Assembly: GCF_009763805.1 (NCBI RefSeq)
Contig: NZ_CP046804.1
Location: 1,054,001-1,118,000, forward strand
Direction: 5' to 3'
Source of the DNA: Vibrio cidicii
GTDB taxonomy: Bacteria > Pseudomonadota > Gammaproteobacteria > Enterobacterales > Vibrionaceae
Length of the DNA stretch: 64,000 bases
A program made the translations under genes and the position numbers. Positions 39,692-50,168 of this stretch are shown here, one piece after another. Below the pieces are notes generated by a model that was given only the letters and a program-made list of their open reading frames with translations, did no database searches and was not told the origin of the DNA. Numbering within the stretch: the first letter of the stretch is position 1; each line of letters starts with the position of its first letter.

Positions 39692-40067
39692 GTCTATTCC
39701 AAGGTTATTGCGTACCTTATCTACCTAACTGGCTGATTAGAATTGTCTTCATTATACTGAAATCTACTTTTTGCTAAACTCTGTTTTGTTACCAGTCCTT
39801 GCATTATTTGCTATTTGGCTGATAATTAACCGCTTGAAATGTATAGGTAGCGGAAGGTTTTGGCTTAGGTATTTTTGTCTTGCAATCAACAGGTTGTTTG
39901 TGTCGCTAAAACCTAGTGGAAGTATGGTAAGAAACATCGACTTTTGCATGCAAAATTTTTTCTGTTTCCGAATAAGAAAACACTTTGAATTCACAAATTT
40001 GGTGATTATGATGCGCCCCTTACATGTGAATAGCTACAGGTCGTACTAGTTAGTTGACAAGACCAAT
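39692..40067. other. Intergenic region between divergent operons
   Basis: AT-rich, 376 bases. It must hold promoters for the minus-strand envelope operon and for potA, but no clear -35/-10 pair stands out. ORFs of 76 (-) and 92 (+) codons exist here without ribosome sites or protein-like pattern and I do not call them. TTGACA at 40054 is too close to the potA start to be its -35 box. Confidence 0.4.
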
Positions 40068-41201
40068 GTGGGAGAAATACAGACGTTGAACGCTAAACAG
40101 AACGCAGGACAGCCAGTTATCCGCTTGACTGGCATCAGTAAAAGTTTCGATGGTAAGGAAATCATCGGTAATTTAAATCTGGACGTTAATCATGGTGAGT
40201 TTTTAACGATCCTAGGCCCATCAGGTTGCGGTAAAACAACAGTTTTACGCATGATTGCAGGTTTTGAAACTGCAGATAAAGGCCAAATTACCATAGACAA
40301 TCAGGATGTTACCAATGTTCCTGCGGAACAAAGGCATGTCAACACGGTATTCCAAAGCTATGCGCTATTTCCACACATGACGGTGTTTGAAAACGTTGCA
40401 TTTGGTCTGCGTATGCAAAAAGTGCCTTCGGCTGACATTGAACCACGCGTTATGGAAGCGCTTAAAATGGTTCGCCTAGAGAGCATGGCGCAACGCAAGC
40501 CTCACCAGCTCTCTGGTGGTCAGCAACAACGTATCGCTATTGCGCGTGCGGTGGTCAACCAGCCTAAAGTTCTGTTGCTCGATGAATCTCTCTCTGCCCT
40601 TGATTACAAACTGCGTAAGCAGATGCAAATTGAGTTAAAGCAGCTACAGCGTCAGCTAGGTATTACCTTTATCTTTGTCACCCACGATCAAGAAGAAGCC
40701 TTGTCGATGTCAGACCGCATCATCGTTATGCGCTCTGGTGTGATTGAGCAAGATGGCTCCCCACGTGAAATTTACGAAGATCCTAAGAATCTGTTCGTTG
40801 CGCGTTTCATCGGTGAAATCAACGTGTTCGAAGCGGTTGCCAAAGAGCGTGTTGACGAAAAACGTATCCGAGCTGAAATCGAAGGGGTGGACTCAGTGGT
40901 CTACTTCGATGAACCGATTACGCAAGGTCAAAAGCTGCAAGTATTGCTTCGCCCTGAAGATTTACGCATCGAAGAGATCACGGAATCGGAAGAGAAAGGT
41001 ATCGTTGGTCACGTAACTGAACGGACCTACAAAGGCATGACACTGGATTCGGTCATTGAAACAGAGTCAGGAATGCGTGTGATGGTAAGCGAGTTCTTTA
41101 ACGAAGATGATCCAGACGTAGATCACTCTCTAGGACAAAAAGTCGCCATTACTTGGGTGGAAAGCTGGGAAGTGGTGCTAAGTGATGAGCAAGAAATTTA
41201 G
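40068..41201 (+). CDS. potA: Spermidine/putrescine ABC transporter ATPase PotA
   Basis: 377 residues from a GTG start; the beginning [11 protein letters not shown] lines up with E. coli PotA (MGQSKKLNKQ), which decides this start although no good ribosome site is seen. ATPase core with Walker [10 protein letters not shown] near residue 50, signature [14 protein letters not shown] and Walker [14 protein letters not shown]-terminal TOBE domain with LRPEDLRI. It powers polyamine uptake. Overlaps potB. Confidence 0.95.
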   Translation: MGEIQTLNAKQNAGQPVIRLTGISKSFDGKEIIGNLNLDVNHGEFLTILGPSGCGKTTVLRMIAGFETADKGQITIDNQDVTNVPAEQRHVNTVFQSYALFPHMTVFENVAFGLRMQKVPSADIEPRVMEALKMVRLESMAQRKPHQLSGGQQQRIAIARAVVNQPKVLLLDESLSALDYKLRKQMQIELKQLQRQLGITFIFVTHDQEEALSMSDRIIVMRSGVIEQDGSPREIYEDPKNLFVARFIGEINVFEAVAKERVDEKRIRAEIEGVDSVVYFDEPITQGQKLQVLLRPEDLRIEEITESEEKGIVGHVTERTYKGMTLDSVIETESGMRVMVSEFFNEDDPDVDHSLGQKVAITWVESWEVVLSDEQEI

Positions 41202-42042
41202 TCTACAAAACGCCATCATCACGCTGATTGTTTCATGGCTGGTGCTGTTTGTTCTGATCCCAAACGTGATGATCATCGGAACCAGTTTCCTGACTCGTGA
41301 TGAAGCCAATCTAATAGAGATGACGTTCACGCTCGATAACTACGCGAGATTGCTCGATCCTTTGTATGCCAAAGTGCTGTTGCACTCTTTTTACATGGCG
41401 ATTGTAGCGACCTTGATCTGTTTGGTTATCGGTTATCCCTTTGCCTATATTGTGGCCAAGATGCCAGCGAAGTGGCGTCCTTTTATGCTGTTTTTAGTGA
41501 TTGTGCCTTTTTGGACCAACTCACTGATCCGCACTTATGGCTTGAAAATCGTTTTAGGTACACAAGGCATCCTCAATAATGCCCTACTCACCTTGGACAT
41601 TATCGATAAACCGCTACGCCTGATGTACACCGAAACTGCGGTTATGATTGGCCTCGTTTACATCTTGCTGCCATTTATGATTTTGCCGCTTTATTCGGCG
41701 ATCGAGAAGTTGGATTACACCTATATTGAAGCCGCGAAAGATTTGGGTGCGAATAAGCTACAAACGCTAACTAAGGTGATTTTGCCTCTCACCATGCCAG
41801 GCATCATCGGCGGTTGTTTGTTGGTGTTACTGCCCGCTCTTGGCATGTTCTACATTGCCGATTTGCTGGGTGGCGCGAAAAACCTATTGATCGGTAACGT
41901 AATTAAGAGCCAAGTGCTCAATGCTCGTGATTGGCCATTTGGCGCGGCAACCAGTATTGCCTTGACCATTGCAATGGCAATTATGTTATACGCCTACTAC
42001 CGTGCAGGAAAACTGTTGAATAAGAAAGTGGAGCTGGACTAA
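41185..42042 (+). CDS. potB: Spermidine/putrescine transporter permease PotB
   Basis: 285 residues, start [10 protein letters not shown] at 41185 (an in-frame GTG precedes it). Six membrane helices, with the permease EAA loop [23 protein letters not shown] that contacts PotA. It overlaps potA by 17 bases and potC by one base. Confidence 0.95.
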   Translation: MSKKFSLQNAIITLIVSWLVLFVLIPNVMIIGTSFLTRDEANLIEMTFTLDNYARLLDPLYAKVLLHSFYMAIVATLICLVIGYPFAYIVAKMPAKWRPFMLFLVIVPFWTNSLIRTYGLKIVLGTQGILNNALLTLDIIDKPLRLMYTETAVMIGLVYILLPFMILPLYSAIEKLDYTYIEAAKDLGANKLQTLTKVILPLTMPGIIGGCLLVLLPALGMFYIADLLGGAKNLLIGNVIKSQVLNARDWPFGAATSIALTIAMAIMLYAYYRAGKLLNKKVELD

Positions 42043-42813
42043 TGGGACGTACAATTAGATTTAGCTTTATGACACTGGTGTATGCATTTTTGTATTTGCC
42101 AATCATAGTATTGATTGCCAACTCGTTTAACGAAAACAAGTTCGGCATGAAATGGGGCGGATTTACCACCAAGTGGTATCACGCACTAATGAACAATGAC
42201 AGCTTAATGCAAGCCGCTTGGCATTCGTTTAATGTGGCGATCTTTTCTGCTACAGCAGCTACTATTATTGGTAGTCTGACAGCCGTTGCTCTTTTCCGTT
42301 ATCACTTTAAAGGCAAGAAAGCGGTGAACGGAATGCTGTTTCGTTGTCATGATGTCACCAGATATCGTGATGGCGATTTCGTTACTCGCGCTGTTTTTGG
42401 TTTTGGGTGCTCAACTTGGTTTCTTTACCTTGTTGATTGCACACATTACTTTCTGCTTGCCGTTTGTTGTGGTGACAGTTTACAGCCGTCTGAATGGTTT
42501 TGACGTCAAAATGTTGGAAGCCGCGAAAGATTTGGGAGCCAGTGAGTGGGTGATTTTAAGAAAAATCATTCTCCCGCTAGCGAAACCTGCGGTTGCTGCT
42601 GGTTGGCTATTGAGCTTTACCTTGTCTCTAGACGATGTAATCATCAGCTCATTTGTTACTGGTCCAACGTATGAAATTTTGCCATTGAAGATTTATTCGA
42701 TGGTTAAAGTCGGCATTTCACCGGAAGTGAATGCCCTTGCAACAGTTATGTTAGTGGTGTCGCTAGCACTGGTGATCACTTCTCAGCTTATTGCACGCGA
42801 GAAAGTGAAATAA
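42042..42813 (+). CDS. potC: Spermidine/putrescine transporter permease PotC (frameshifted as read)
   Basis: 256 residues after repair, six membrane helices, EAA loop [23 protein letters not shown]. The first frame stops at 42503; the correct continuation, MMSPDIVMAISLLALFLVLG, is in the +1 frame to 42813. Dropping one T from GTTTC at 42338-42342 gives NGMLFVVMMSPDIVMA, the usual PotC sequence. As read the protein would lose the second half, including the EAA loop. Confidence 0.93.
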
Positions 42814-42844
42814 TCCTGCTGCTTTCTGCTGCTATTTAAACGCG

Positions 42845-42874
42845 AAACAGAATGATGCGAGTCATTCTGTTTTT
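42845..42874 (+). terminator. Terminator between potC and the first potD
   Basis: Stem AAACAGAATGA (42845-42855), loop TGCGAG, TCATTCTGTTT (42862-42872), TT. It separates the permease genes from the binding-protein genes, so the latter may have their own promoter or depend on read-through. Confidence 0.8.
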
Positions 42875-42918
42875 CTATCAAAAGCCTTCGGGCAACGTTT
42901 GGTTTGGAGCTAACGTCA

Positions 42919-43953
42919 ATGAAAAAATGGGCTACTTTATTAGCTGGTAGTGCATGTGCGCTTTCCCTATTTTCTGCTTCTGCTGCCGCAGATGAGAACA
43001 AAGAGCTGGTCTTCATGAACTGGGGACCTTACATCAACAGTGGCATCTTAGAGCAGTTTACTAAGGAAACTGGCATCAAAGTGATTTACTCAACCTATGA
43101 GTCAAATGAAACCTTGTATGCAAAGCTAAAGACTCACAATCAAGGTTATGATCTTGTTGTGCCTTCAACTTATTTCGTGTCTAAGATGCGTGATGAAGGC
43201 ATGCTACAAAAGATCGACAAATCTAAGCTGAGCAATTTCAAAAACCTCGATAGCAACTATCTGAATAAGCCTTACGACCCAAACAACGACTACTCGATTC
43301 CTCACGTTGTGGCGATCACAGGTCTTGCGGTCAATACCGATATGTATGACCCGAATGATTTCCAAAGCTGGGCAGATCTGTGGAAACCAGAGTTAAAAGG
43401 CCAACTCATGCTGATGGACGATACACGTGAAGTGTTCCACATCGCACTACGTAAATTGGGCTACTCAGGTAACACCACCGATGAAAAGCAGATCGATGAA
43501 GCGTATGCCGAGCTGCAAAAACTGATGCCAAACGTACTGGTATTTAACTCAGATAACCCGGGTGCGCCATACATGTCTGGTGAAGTTGGTCTTGGCATGC
43601 TTTGGAATGGCAGTGCCGCCGCCGCACAGAAAGAGGGCCTACCACTCAAGCTAGTTTTCCCTAAAGAAGGTGGTATCGGTTGGGTTGATAACTTTGCGAT
43701 CAGCTCTGGTGCGAAAAACGTTGAAGCGGCACATAAGATGATTGATTTCTTACTGCGCCCAGAAATTGCAGAACAGATCTCTAACGACACTGGCTATCTG
43801 ACGGCTGTGAAAGCATCTAACGAGAAGTTTAAAGATGTCGCCCCACTCTTCCCATCTCAGGAAGATCTGGATCGCGTTGAGTGGCAGGCCGCGGTTGGCG
43901 ATAAGACCGTGAAATATGAAGAATACTTTATGAAGCTGAAAGCCGGTCAGTAA
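42919..43953 (+). CDS. potD: Spermidine/putrescine-binding protein PotD, first copy
   Basis: 344 residues, start MKKWATLLAGSA at 42919 with GGAG upstream; signal peptide cleaved after ASAAA. Periplasmic polyamine-binding protein: LVFMNWGPYINSGILEQFTKETG at the start, VVPSTYFVSKM and MLWNGSAAAA in the binding cleft. Feeds PotABC. A paralogue follows directly, separated by a terminator. Confidence 0.94.
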   Translation: MKKWATLLAGSACALSLFSASAAADENKELVFMNWGPYINSGILEQFTKETGIKVIYSTYESNETLYAKLKTHNQGYDLVVPSTYFVSKMRDEGMLQKIDKSKLSNFKNLDSNYLNKPYDPNNDYSIPHVVAITGLAVNTDMYDPNDFQSWADLWKPELKGQLMLMDDTREVFHIALRKLGYSGNTTDEKQIDEAYAELQKLMPNVLVFNSDNPGAPYMSGEVGLGMLWNGSAAAAQKEGLPLKLVFPKEGGIGWVDNFAISSGAKNVEAAHKMIDFLLRPEIAEQISNDTGYLTAVKASNEKFKDVAPLFPSQEDLDRVEWQAAVGDKTVKYEEYFMKLKAGQ

Positions 43954-43982
43954 AACGACACTCGCTTTCATTGCTAAACACT

Positions 43983-44011
43983 TAGGCAGCCAAAAGCTGC
44001 CTATTTTTTTT
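43983..44011 (+). terminator. Rho-independent terminator of the first potD
   Basis: Stem TAGGCAGC (43983-43990), loop CAAAA, GCTGCCTA (43996-44003), eight T. Confidence 0.92.
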
Positions 44012-44114
44012 ATTACTGATATAATCCCGACCTATTCGCGTCTAATTCGTGAATTTCAGCCTATTTTTTACAACCATTTGCCCTTTAGGGCACGCTAACA
44101 TGAGCGGAACAGTA

Positions 44115-45152
44115 ATGAAAAAAGCACTGTATACCGGCGCATTGTGTGCTGCTACTTTCTTATCGACCCCTTCTTTTGCCGCAGATCAGGAACTCTATTT
44201 CTATAATTGGTCTGAATATATACCAAGTGAAGTGTTGGAAGATTTTACCAAAGAAACGGGTATCAAAGTCATCTATTCGACATACGAATCCAATGAGAGT
44301 ATGTACGCAAAACTGAAGACTCAGGGTGGTGGTTACGATTTGGTGGTCCCTTCAACCTACTTCGTCTCCAAAATGCGCAAAGAAGGTATGTTACAGAAAG
44401 TCGACAAAGCCAAACTCTCCCACTTTGCTGAACTCGATAGCAACTATTTGGATAAGCCTTTTGACCCCGGTAACGACTTCTCTATTCCTTATATTTGGGG
44501 CGCAACGGGCATTGGCATCAATGTGGATATGCTTTCCAAAAACTCAGTGAAAAATTGGGGCGATCTTTGGGATACCCAATGGGAAGGCCAACTGATGTTG
44601 ATGGACGATGCTCGCGAGGTCTTCCACATCGCGCTCTCTAAACTGGGTTATTCACCGAACACCACGGATGCGAAAGAGATTCACGCGGCTTTTAAGGAAT
44701 TAAAGAAACTCATTCCTAATGTGCTGGTCTTCAACTCAGATTTTCCAGCAAACCCCTATTTAGCTGGTGAAGTGTCTCTGGGTATGTTGTGGAACGGATC
44801 AGCCTATATGGCTCGCCAAGAAGGTGCCAAGATTGAGATCATCTGGCCGGAAAAAGGGACCATTTTTTGGATGGATAGCCTAGCCATTCCAGCACAAGCA
44901 AAGAATGTTGATGCCGCCCATAAAATGATCGATTTCCTTCTGCGTCCTGAAAATGCAGCGAAAATTGCGATGGAAATTGGTTATCCGACGCCAGTGAAAA
45001 GCGCTTACCCTCTGCTACCTAAAGCGTTTGCTAACGATCCAAACATCTTCCCACCACAATCTGTGATGGATAATGGGGTTTGGCAAGATGAAGTCGGTGA
45101 AGCCAGCGTGTTATACGATGAGTACTTCCAAAAATTGAAAGTGGATAACTAG
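44115..45152 (+). CDS. potD2: Spermidine/putrescine-binding protein PotD, second copy
   Basis: 345 residues, start MKKALYTGALCAA at 44115 with GCGGAAC upstream; signal peptide to about residue 24. Closely related to the preceding PotD: FTKETGIKVIYSTYESNE is shared exactly, as are LVVPSTYFVSKM and AAHKMIDFLLRPE. The opening YFYNWSEYIPSEVLEDF keeps the Trp and acidic residues of polyamine-binding PotD, while the first copy has MNWGPYINSGIL, so the two may prefer different polyamines. Arose by tandem duplication. Confidence 0.92.
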   Translation: MKKALYTGALCAATFLSTPSFAADQELYFYNWSEYIPSEVLEDFTKETGIKVIYSTYESNESMYAKLKTQGGGYDLVVPSTYFVSKMRKEGMLQKVDKAKLSHFAELDSNYLDKPFDPGNDFSIPYIWGATGIGINVDMLSKNSVKNWGDLWDTQWEGQLMLMDDAREVFHIALSKLGYSPNTTDAKEIHAAFKELKKLIPNVLVFNSDFPANPYLAGEVSLGMLWNGSAYMARQEGAKIEIIWPEKGTIFWMDSLAIPAQAKNVDAAHKMIDFLLRPENAAKIAMEIGYPTPVKSAYPLLPKAFANDPNIFPPQSVMDNGVWQDEVGEASVLYDEYFQKLKVDN

Positions 45153-45170
45153 TCCACATCTACAAGAACA

Positions 45171-45197
45171 AGAAAAGCGGCGTAGTGCCGCTTTCTT
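45171..45197. terminator. Bidirectional terminator between potD2 and cobB
   Basis: Stem AAAGCGGC (45174-45181), loop GTAGT, GCCGCTTT (45187-45194), with AGA/TCTT flanks, between convergent genes. Confidence 0.82.
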
Positions 45198-45209
45198 AGC
45201 TGTTCGCTC

Positions 45210-45944
45210 TCAAACCGCTGCTTGAGAGTCGGTATGGGCTAACAACTCTTCTACCAAGCGTGGAACTTCAACACTCGCCTTACCATAGCGTTTTTCGGCA
45301 AACTCACTCTCCAGTGCACTCGGCTCCAGGTTGATTTCTATGGTATGCGCACCATGCATTTTCGCATCATGTACAAATCCAGCAGCGGGATAAACCACTC
45401 CCGAGGTACCGATAGATATAAACAGGTCAGCCTCTTCAAGCGCGGCATAGATATCCCCCATTCTGAGCGGCATTTCACCAAACCAGACAATGTGTGGCCT
45501 CATTTGAGCTGGCATTTGGCAGCAATGACATAAATCTCCTGTAAGAATGTCTCCACTCTGCTCAATCACCTGATTCGAGACACTGCAACGACTTTTGAGT
45601 AGCTCGCCGTGCATATGGATGATATTTTTGCTTCCGCCACGTTCGTGCAGATTATCAATGTTCTGAGTAATGATAGTAACCTTGCCATCCAACTCTTGTT
45701 CCAAACGCCCCAGCGCCTTATGCGCTGGATTGGGTTCAATATGCTCGCCCTGCAGTTTACGTCGGCGCTGGTTATAGAACTCTTGGACTAGATCCGGATT
45801 TTTAGCAAAGCCCTCTGGGGTGGCGACATCTTCAATGTGGTGGTTTTCCCAAAGGCCATCTTGTGCTCTAAAAGTCTGAATGCCTGACTCAGCAGAGATT
45901 CCAGCACCCGTTAATACAACAATGTTTCGGTATGGGAAATTCAT
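45210..45944 (-). CDS. cobB: NAD-dependent protein deacylase CobB (sirtuin)
   Basis: 244 residues, start [15 protein letters not shown] at 45944 with AAGGATG upstream; a longer in-frame start at 46010 exists. NAD-binding [26 protein letters not shown] with the catalytic His in HMHGELL, and zinc cysteines in SRCSVSN and LCHCC. The Tyr-x-x-Arg pair in FYNQRRRKL is that of desuccinylating sirtuins. It removes acetyl and succinyl groups from lysines. Confidence 0.94.
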   Translation of the reverse strand: MNFPYRNIVVLTGAGISAESGIQTFRAQDGLWENHHIEDVATPEGFAKNPDLVQEFYNQRRRKLQGEHIEPNPAHKALGRLEQELDGKVTIITQNIDNLHERGGSKNIIHMHGELLKSRCSVSNQVIEQSGDILTGDLCHCCQMPAQMRPHIVWFGEMPLRMGDIYAALEEADLFISIGTSGVVYPAAGFVHDAKMHGAHTIEINLEPSALESEFAEKRYGKASVEVPRLVEELLAHTDSQAAV

Positions 45945-46126
45945 GTTACATCCTTGTTTCTCGAAGTGGTGATAGTCGCGCGAAGATGAACGAGAGAAAA
46001 ACTCAGACACGACACTCGCTATCTTTTGTTAATAGAGTAGCACTGCAGGAATAACAACAATAGTGATGAGGGTTAGACGATGGTCGCAATTGCTAGCGTT
46101 AAGAGGCAATAATGTGAACTGATACC

Positions 46127-46153
46127 AAAAGGGGCCGACAATGCGGCCCCTTT
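46127..46153 (-). terminator. Rho-independent terminator of amt
   Basis: On the minus strand AAAGGGGCCG, loop CATTGT, CGGCCCCTTT, T. Lies 21 bases after the amt stop codon. Confidence 0.85.
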
Positions 46154-46174
46154 CACACTGTTGCAAGGAGTTTA

Positions 46175-47396
46175 TTATTCCATGTTAGTGGCAGATATCT
46201 TGTGAATGGCCAAATCGGCGCCGTTAAACTCATCTTCCTCAGAAAGGCGCAGTCCACTGGCTTTGTGGATTGCACCATAAACAAGTACAGCACCAACCAA
46301 CGCTACACTAATGCCCATTAGCGTGCCAAGAATTTGTACGCTTAAACTCACCCCGCCCAAACCGCCTAACGCGCTTTGGCCGAAAATGCCAGCTGCAATA
46401 CCACCCCAAGCTCCACAAAGACCATGCAGCGGCCAAACCCCGAGTACGTCATCAATTTTTGTTTTGTTCTGTAAGTAAGTGAAGAGGTAAACGAACAATG
46501 CGCCTGCAATCAAGCCAGTAACGAGCGCACCAATCGGATGCATGAGATCGGAGCCCGCGCACACTGCCACCAGCCCAGCTAATGGTCCGTTGTGGATAAA
46601 CCCCGGGTCATTCTTACCTGCAATAAGCGCCGCAACAATACCACCAGCCATCGCCATGAGAGAGTTCATCGCGACTAAACCACTGATGCCGTTTAGAGTT
46701 TGGGCCGACATGACGTTGAAACCAAACCAACCAACACACAGGATCCATGCACCCAATGCAAGAAATGGAATGTTGGACGGAGCAAAGTTAGTGTGTTTTC
46801 CTGCACGTACGCGCCCTTTTCGCATGCCAAGGAACAAAACCGCAACCAGTGCAATCCAGCCACCAACGCCATGCACTACTACAGAAACCCGCGAAGTCGT
46901 GAAATCCTGCACCAAATTGACTTTCAAACCACGCTTGAATGCCAAAATTACCGTTCCAAATGATGCCTTCAAACAGCGGGTAAACCAAACCGACGGTAAA
47001 AAAAGTCGCAATCAAGACAGGATAAAAACGCGCTCGCTCGGCGATACCACCAGAAACAATCGCCGGAATCGCCGCCGCAAACGTCAGTAGAAAAAAGAAC
47101 TTGACCAGTTCGTATCCGTTACCCTGTGACAGGGTATTGGCATCAGCGAGGAAAGTGCCTCCATAAGCCACCCAATAACCAATAAAAAAATAGGCGATCG
47201 CAGAGATACCGAAATCGGCGATGATCTTGACTAGTGCGTTTACTTGGTTTTTTTGTCGTACTGTTCCCACTTCAAGAAAAGCAAAACCGGCATGCATCAA
47301 AAACACCATGATCGCTCCTAGAAGGAGGAACAGTGTGTCAGAACTTTGGGTCAGGGTTTGAACGGCTCCTTGAACCTGACTGGCGGTAACACTCAT
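46175..47396 (-). CDS. amt: Ammonium transporter Amt (frameshifted as read)
   Basis: 406 residues after repair, start MSVTASQVQG at 47396 with GGAGAG upstream. Eleven or so membrane helices; pore His residues in SVVVHGVGGW and PLHGLCGAWGG. It conducts ammonium/ammonia across the inner membrane. The first frame runs to FHDFAG and then goes wrong, stopping at 46788; the true continuation SVVVHGVGGWIALVAV lies in the neighbouring frame. Dropping one base from GAAAC (plus strand 46885-46889) restores it. No glnK lies next to it, unlike many amt loci. Confidence 0.93.
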
Positions 47397-47680
47397 TGTT
47401 AGAACTCTCCGTTTATGTAGTGCACTTATCCTGTGCATCAGAAAACTTTGTCATCACCATGATGGTGAGAAAATCAATTGAGCGCTACATACAGCAAATA
47501 ATGTTCCAACTATTGGTCTTTCTATTGATAAATCACATCTATATGAAAATTATCAATATTTTTCCTACGTAAACGAAATGTATAAAATAGCGAAGAGAGA
47601 TTTTGCACTCAATTGGTTCGAGTGCACCAAAAACAAGCGCACCCATTGCGTGCAATAAGGTAGTGGATAGAATCAAGAAT
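47397..47680. other. Intergenic region upstream of amt
   Basis: About 280 bases between the amt start and the ybiT terminator. It contains a TCACCAT-G-ATGGTGA palindrome (47455-47469) and the larger inverted repeat at 47604. I looked for a sigma-54 promoter (GG-N10-GC) for amt and did not find a convincing one. Confidence 0.4.
47604..47626. repeat. Inverted repeat TGCACTC-N9-GAGTGCA
   Basis: Perfect seven-base arms (47604-47610 and 47620-47626), no T run on either side. Could be an operator of a dimeric regulator about 210 bases upstream of amt, or an RNA hairpin. Confidence 0.4.
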
Positions 47681-47715
47681 AAAAATCCCCTCGTTTATGC
47701 GAGGGGACTTTTTTA
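47681..47715 (-). terminator. Rho-independent terminator of ybiT
   Basis: On the minus strand TCCCCTCG (47707-47700), loop CATAAA, CGAGGGGA (47693-47686), then TTTTT. Lies 28 bases after the ybiT stop. Confidence 0.9.
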
Positions 47716-47735
47716 ATGAGAACAATCGGTGTCGC

Positions 47736-49325
47736 TTAGTCGACACCGCGAGATTTTAGGAACTCGGCGTAAGTACCTTTGAAATCGGTTATCTTGCCAT
47801 TGCGGATCTCGATAATCCGCGTGGCTAGAGAGTCAACAAAGACGCGGTCATGTGATACGAAGAACAACGTACCTTTATACTGCTCCAGCGCATTGTTGAG
47901 TGATTCGATCGATTCCATGTCCATGTGGTTGGTCGGTTCGTCCATCAGCAACATGTTAGGTTTGTGCATCATGATCTTACCGAGAAGCATACGCCCCTGC
48001 TCACCACCGGAAAGCACTTTTACGGATTTCTTAATGTCGTCTTGGCCAAACAGCATGCGACCAAGGAAGCTACGTACCACTTGTTCATCGTCGCCTTCCT
48101 GACGCCACTGCCCCATCCACTCCATTAGGTTCATGTCTTCAGCAAACTCGTGCGCGTGGTCTTGTGCGTAGTAACCAATGTTTGAGTTTTCAGACCATTT
48201 GTAGCTGCCTGTACGAGGCTCTAGCACGCCTGCCAGTGTGTTGAGTAAGGTTGTTTTACCGACACCGTTTTCACCGATAATGGCAACACGCTCACCTACC
48301 TCAAAAATGGCATTGAAGCCAGCAAAAAGGTCTTGATCAAAACCTTGGCTCAGGTTTTCAACTTCCAGTGCGTTACGGAACAGCTCTTTCGATTGCTCAA
48401 AGCGAATAAATGGGTTTTGACGGCTTGAAGCTTTCACTTCATCCAGTTTGATCTTATCAATCTGCTTAGCGCGAGAAGTTGCCTGCTTTGCTTTTGACGC
48501 GTTGGCCGAGAAGCGCGCTACGAAGGTTTGCAGTTCGGCAATTTGTGCTTTCTTCTTCGCATTGTCGGCTAATAAACGCTCGCGTGCTTGAGTGGCTGCG
48601 GTCATGTATTCATCGTAGTTGCCTGGATAAACACGAAGCTCACCATAGTCCAGATCGGCCATGTGAGTGCACACCGAATTCAGGAAGTGACGGTCATGCG
48701 AAATGATAATCATGGTGCAGTTGCGCTCGTTGAGCGTGTCTTCTAGCCAACGGATGGTATCAATGTCCAAGTTGTTGGTGGGTTCGTCCAATAGCATGAT
48801 ATCTGGATCAGCAAACAGCACTTGCGCCAAAAGAACACGTAGTTTCCAACCTGGTGCCACCTCGCTCATTAAACCAAAGTGCTGCTCCATCGGGATACCT
48901 ACCGCCAAAAGCAGCTCCCCCGCTTTTGCTTCGGCCATGTAGCCGTCCATTTCGGCAAACTCAACCTCAAGGTCAGCCACTTTCATCCCATCTTCTTCAC
49001 TCATTTCCGGTAACGAGTAAATGCGGTCACGTTCTTGCTTAACTTTCCAAAGTTCTTTGTGGCCCATGATCACGGTATCAATAACCGTAAACTCTTCATA
49101 AGCAAATTGGTTCTGGTTCAGTTTGGCAACACGTTCATTCGGATCGTAGCTCACGTTTCCGGCACTGGGTTCCAGCTCACCGCTAAGGATTTTCATAAAG
49201 GTTGATTTACCACAACCATTTGCGCCGATTAAACCATAGCGGTTGCCCTCGCCAAATTTAACCGAGATGTTTTCAAACAGTGGCTTAGCGCCAAATTGTT
49301 GAGTGATGTTTGCTGTAGAAATCAA
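47736..49325 (-). CDS. ybiT: ABC-F ATPase YbiT
   Basis: 529 residues. Starts [20 protein letters not shown], the YbiT pattern (E. coli [20 protein letters not shown]), not EttA. Two cassettes: GANGCGKST near residue 35 and [19 protein letters not shown] near residue 353, LSGGEQGR and [10 protein letters not shown]. The linker between them ([19 protein letters not shown]) is the tRNA-interaction motif of ABC-F translation factors. It acts on ribosomes rather than as a transporter. Transcribed away from mobA. Confidence 0.94.
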   Translation of the reverse strand: MISTANITQQFGAKPLFENISVKFGEGNRYGLIGANGCGKSTFMKILSGELEPSAGNVSYDPNERVAKLNQNQFAYEEFTVIDTVIMGHKELWKVKQERDRIYSLPEMSEEDGMKVADLEVEFAEMDGYMAEAKAGELLLAVGIPMEQHFGLMSEVAPGWKLRVLLAQVLFADPDIMLLDEPTNNLDIDTIRWLEDTLNERNCTMIIISHDRHFLNSVCTHMADLDYGELRVYPGNYDEYMTAATQARERLLADNAKKKAQIAELQTFVARFSANASKAKQATSRAKQIDKIKLDEVKASSRQNPFIRFEQSKELFRNALEVENLSQGFDQDLFAGFNAIFEVGERVAIIGENGVGKTTLLNTLAGVLEPRTGSYKWSENSNIGYYAQDHAHEFAEDMNLMEWMGQWRQEGDDEQVVRSFLGRMLFGQDDIKKSVKVLSGGEQGRMLLGKIMMHKPNMLLMDEPTNHMDMESIESLNNALEQYKGTLFFVSHDRVFVDSLATRIIEIRNGKITDFKGTYAEFLKSRGVD

Positions 49326-49580
49326 AACCTGTACCTTTTGTGTCCAGTATCAAATAAAAAAACTGCGCAACGTTACTTGTTCAACGAGCTGACTGCAAGC
49401 ATTGATTACGTTGTGTAGCAAAGAAAGCGCGTAAGTTTAACAGCTTTGCCGGGCAAGCGGGCGATAGATGTGTTTCTTTCGTTAGTTGGCGTCTTGCTTG
49501 GGGAAATTCCTGAGGATTTCTGCTAAAGTCTGCAGCAATTTTGAAGTGGCTAGACCCAGTTTCAAGCAAAGAGAATCAAT

Positions 49581-50168
49581 ATGCTGCAACCAACACAGAC
49601 CACGTGGGTCATTCTTGCCGGAGGGCAAGCCTCCCGAATGGGAGGCGATGACAAAGGGTTTATTGAACTTAACCACAAACCGCTGATTCAACATGTTATT
49701 GAGCACCTTGCGCCGCAAACCGACCGTATTTTTATCAACGCCAATCGTAACCAATCGCGCTACCAAGCGTTCGCTCCGGTATTTGCGGATCATATTGAAG
49801 GATTCCAAGGGCCTCTTGGAGGCATGCATGCCGCGCTCAATCACATAGATACAGACTGGGTCGGCTTTGTTCCTTGTGATAGCCCAAATATCAGTTCCGA
49901 CTTGGTTGAGCGTTTCTGTAGGTCGGTCGACGAATCCAGCGATATTTGGGTCGCCCACGATGGACTGCATCCACAACCTGTCTTTGCACTTTGCCACAAA
50001 CGTATACTTCCCGCGTTGACTGTATTTTTACAGCGTGGCGAGCGAAAAATGGGGCTGTTTTTTTCACAATGCCATGCACGATATGTGGACTTCAGTGATT
50101 CGCCACAATGTTTTGTGAATCTGAATACGCCGCAAGAACTCACCCAGTTTGGAAACTCGCAGCCATGA
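49581..50168 (+). CDS. mobA: Molybdenum cofactor guanylyltransferase MobA
   Basis: 195 residues. GTP-binding motif [16 protein letters not shown] at the N terminus, [10 protein letters not shown], and FVPCDSPN for the metal site. It attaches GMP to molybdopterin to form the bis-MGD cofactor. Its stop overlaps the mobB start (ATGA). Confidence 0.94.
   Translation: MLQPTQTTWVILAGGQASRMGGDDKGFIELNHKPLIQHVIEHLAPQTDRIFINANRNQSRYQAFAPVFADHIEGFQGPLGGMHAALNHIDTDWVGFVPCDSPNISSDLVERFCRSVDESSDIWVAHDGLHPQPVFALCHKRILPALTVFLQRGERKMGLFFSQCHARYVDFSDSPQCFVNLNTPQELTQFGNSQP

Noticed and set aside
39771..40049. 92-codon frame upstream of potA
   Set aside because: No ribosome site and no protein-like pattern; a 76-codon frame covers the same bases on the other strand.
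40054..40059. TTGACA as a -35 box for potA
   Set aside because: Only nine bases before the GTG start; a matching -10 would fall inside the coding region.
46542..47090. 182-codon open frame antisense to amt
   Set aside because: It overlaps the conserved Amt coding sequence, has no ribosome site, and its composition (many Thr, Arg, Asn, Pro) is typical of a shadow frame.
47455..47469. TCACCAT-G-ATGGTGA palindrome as a regulator site of amt
   Set aside because: A perfect palindrome, but short and AT/GC-simple, with no known match; noted without a function.
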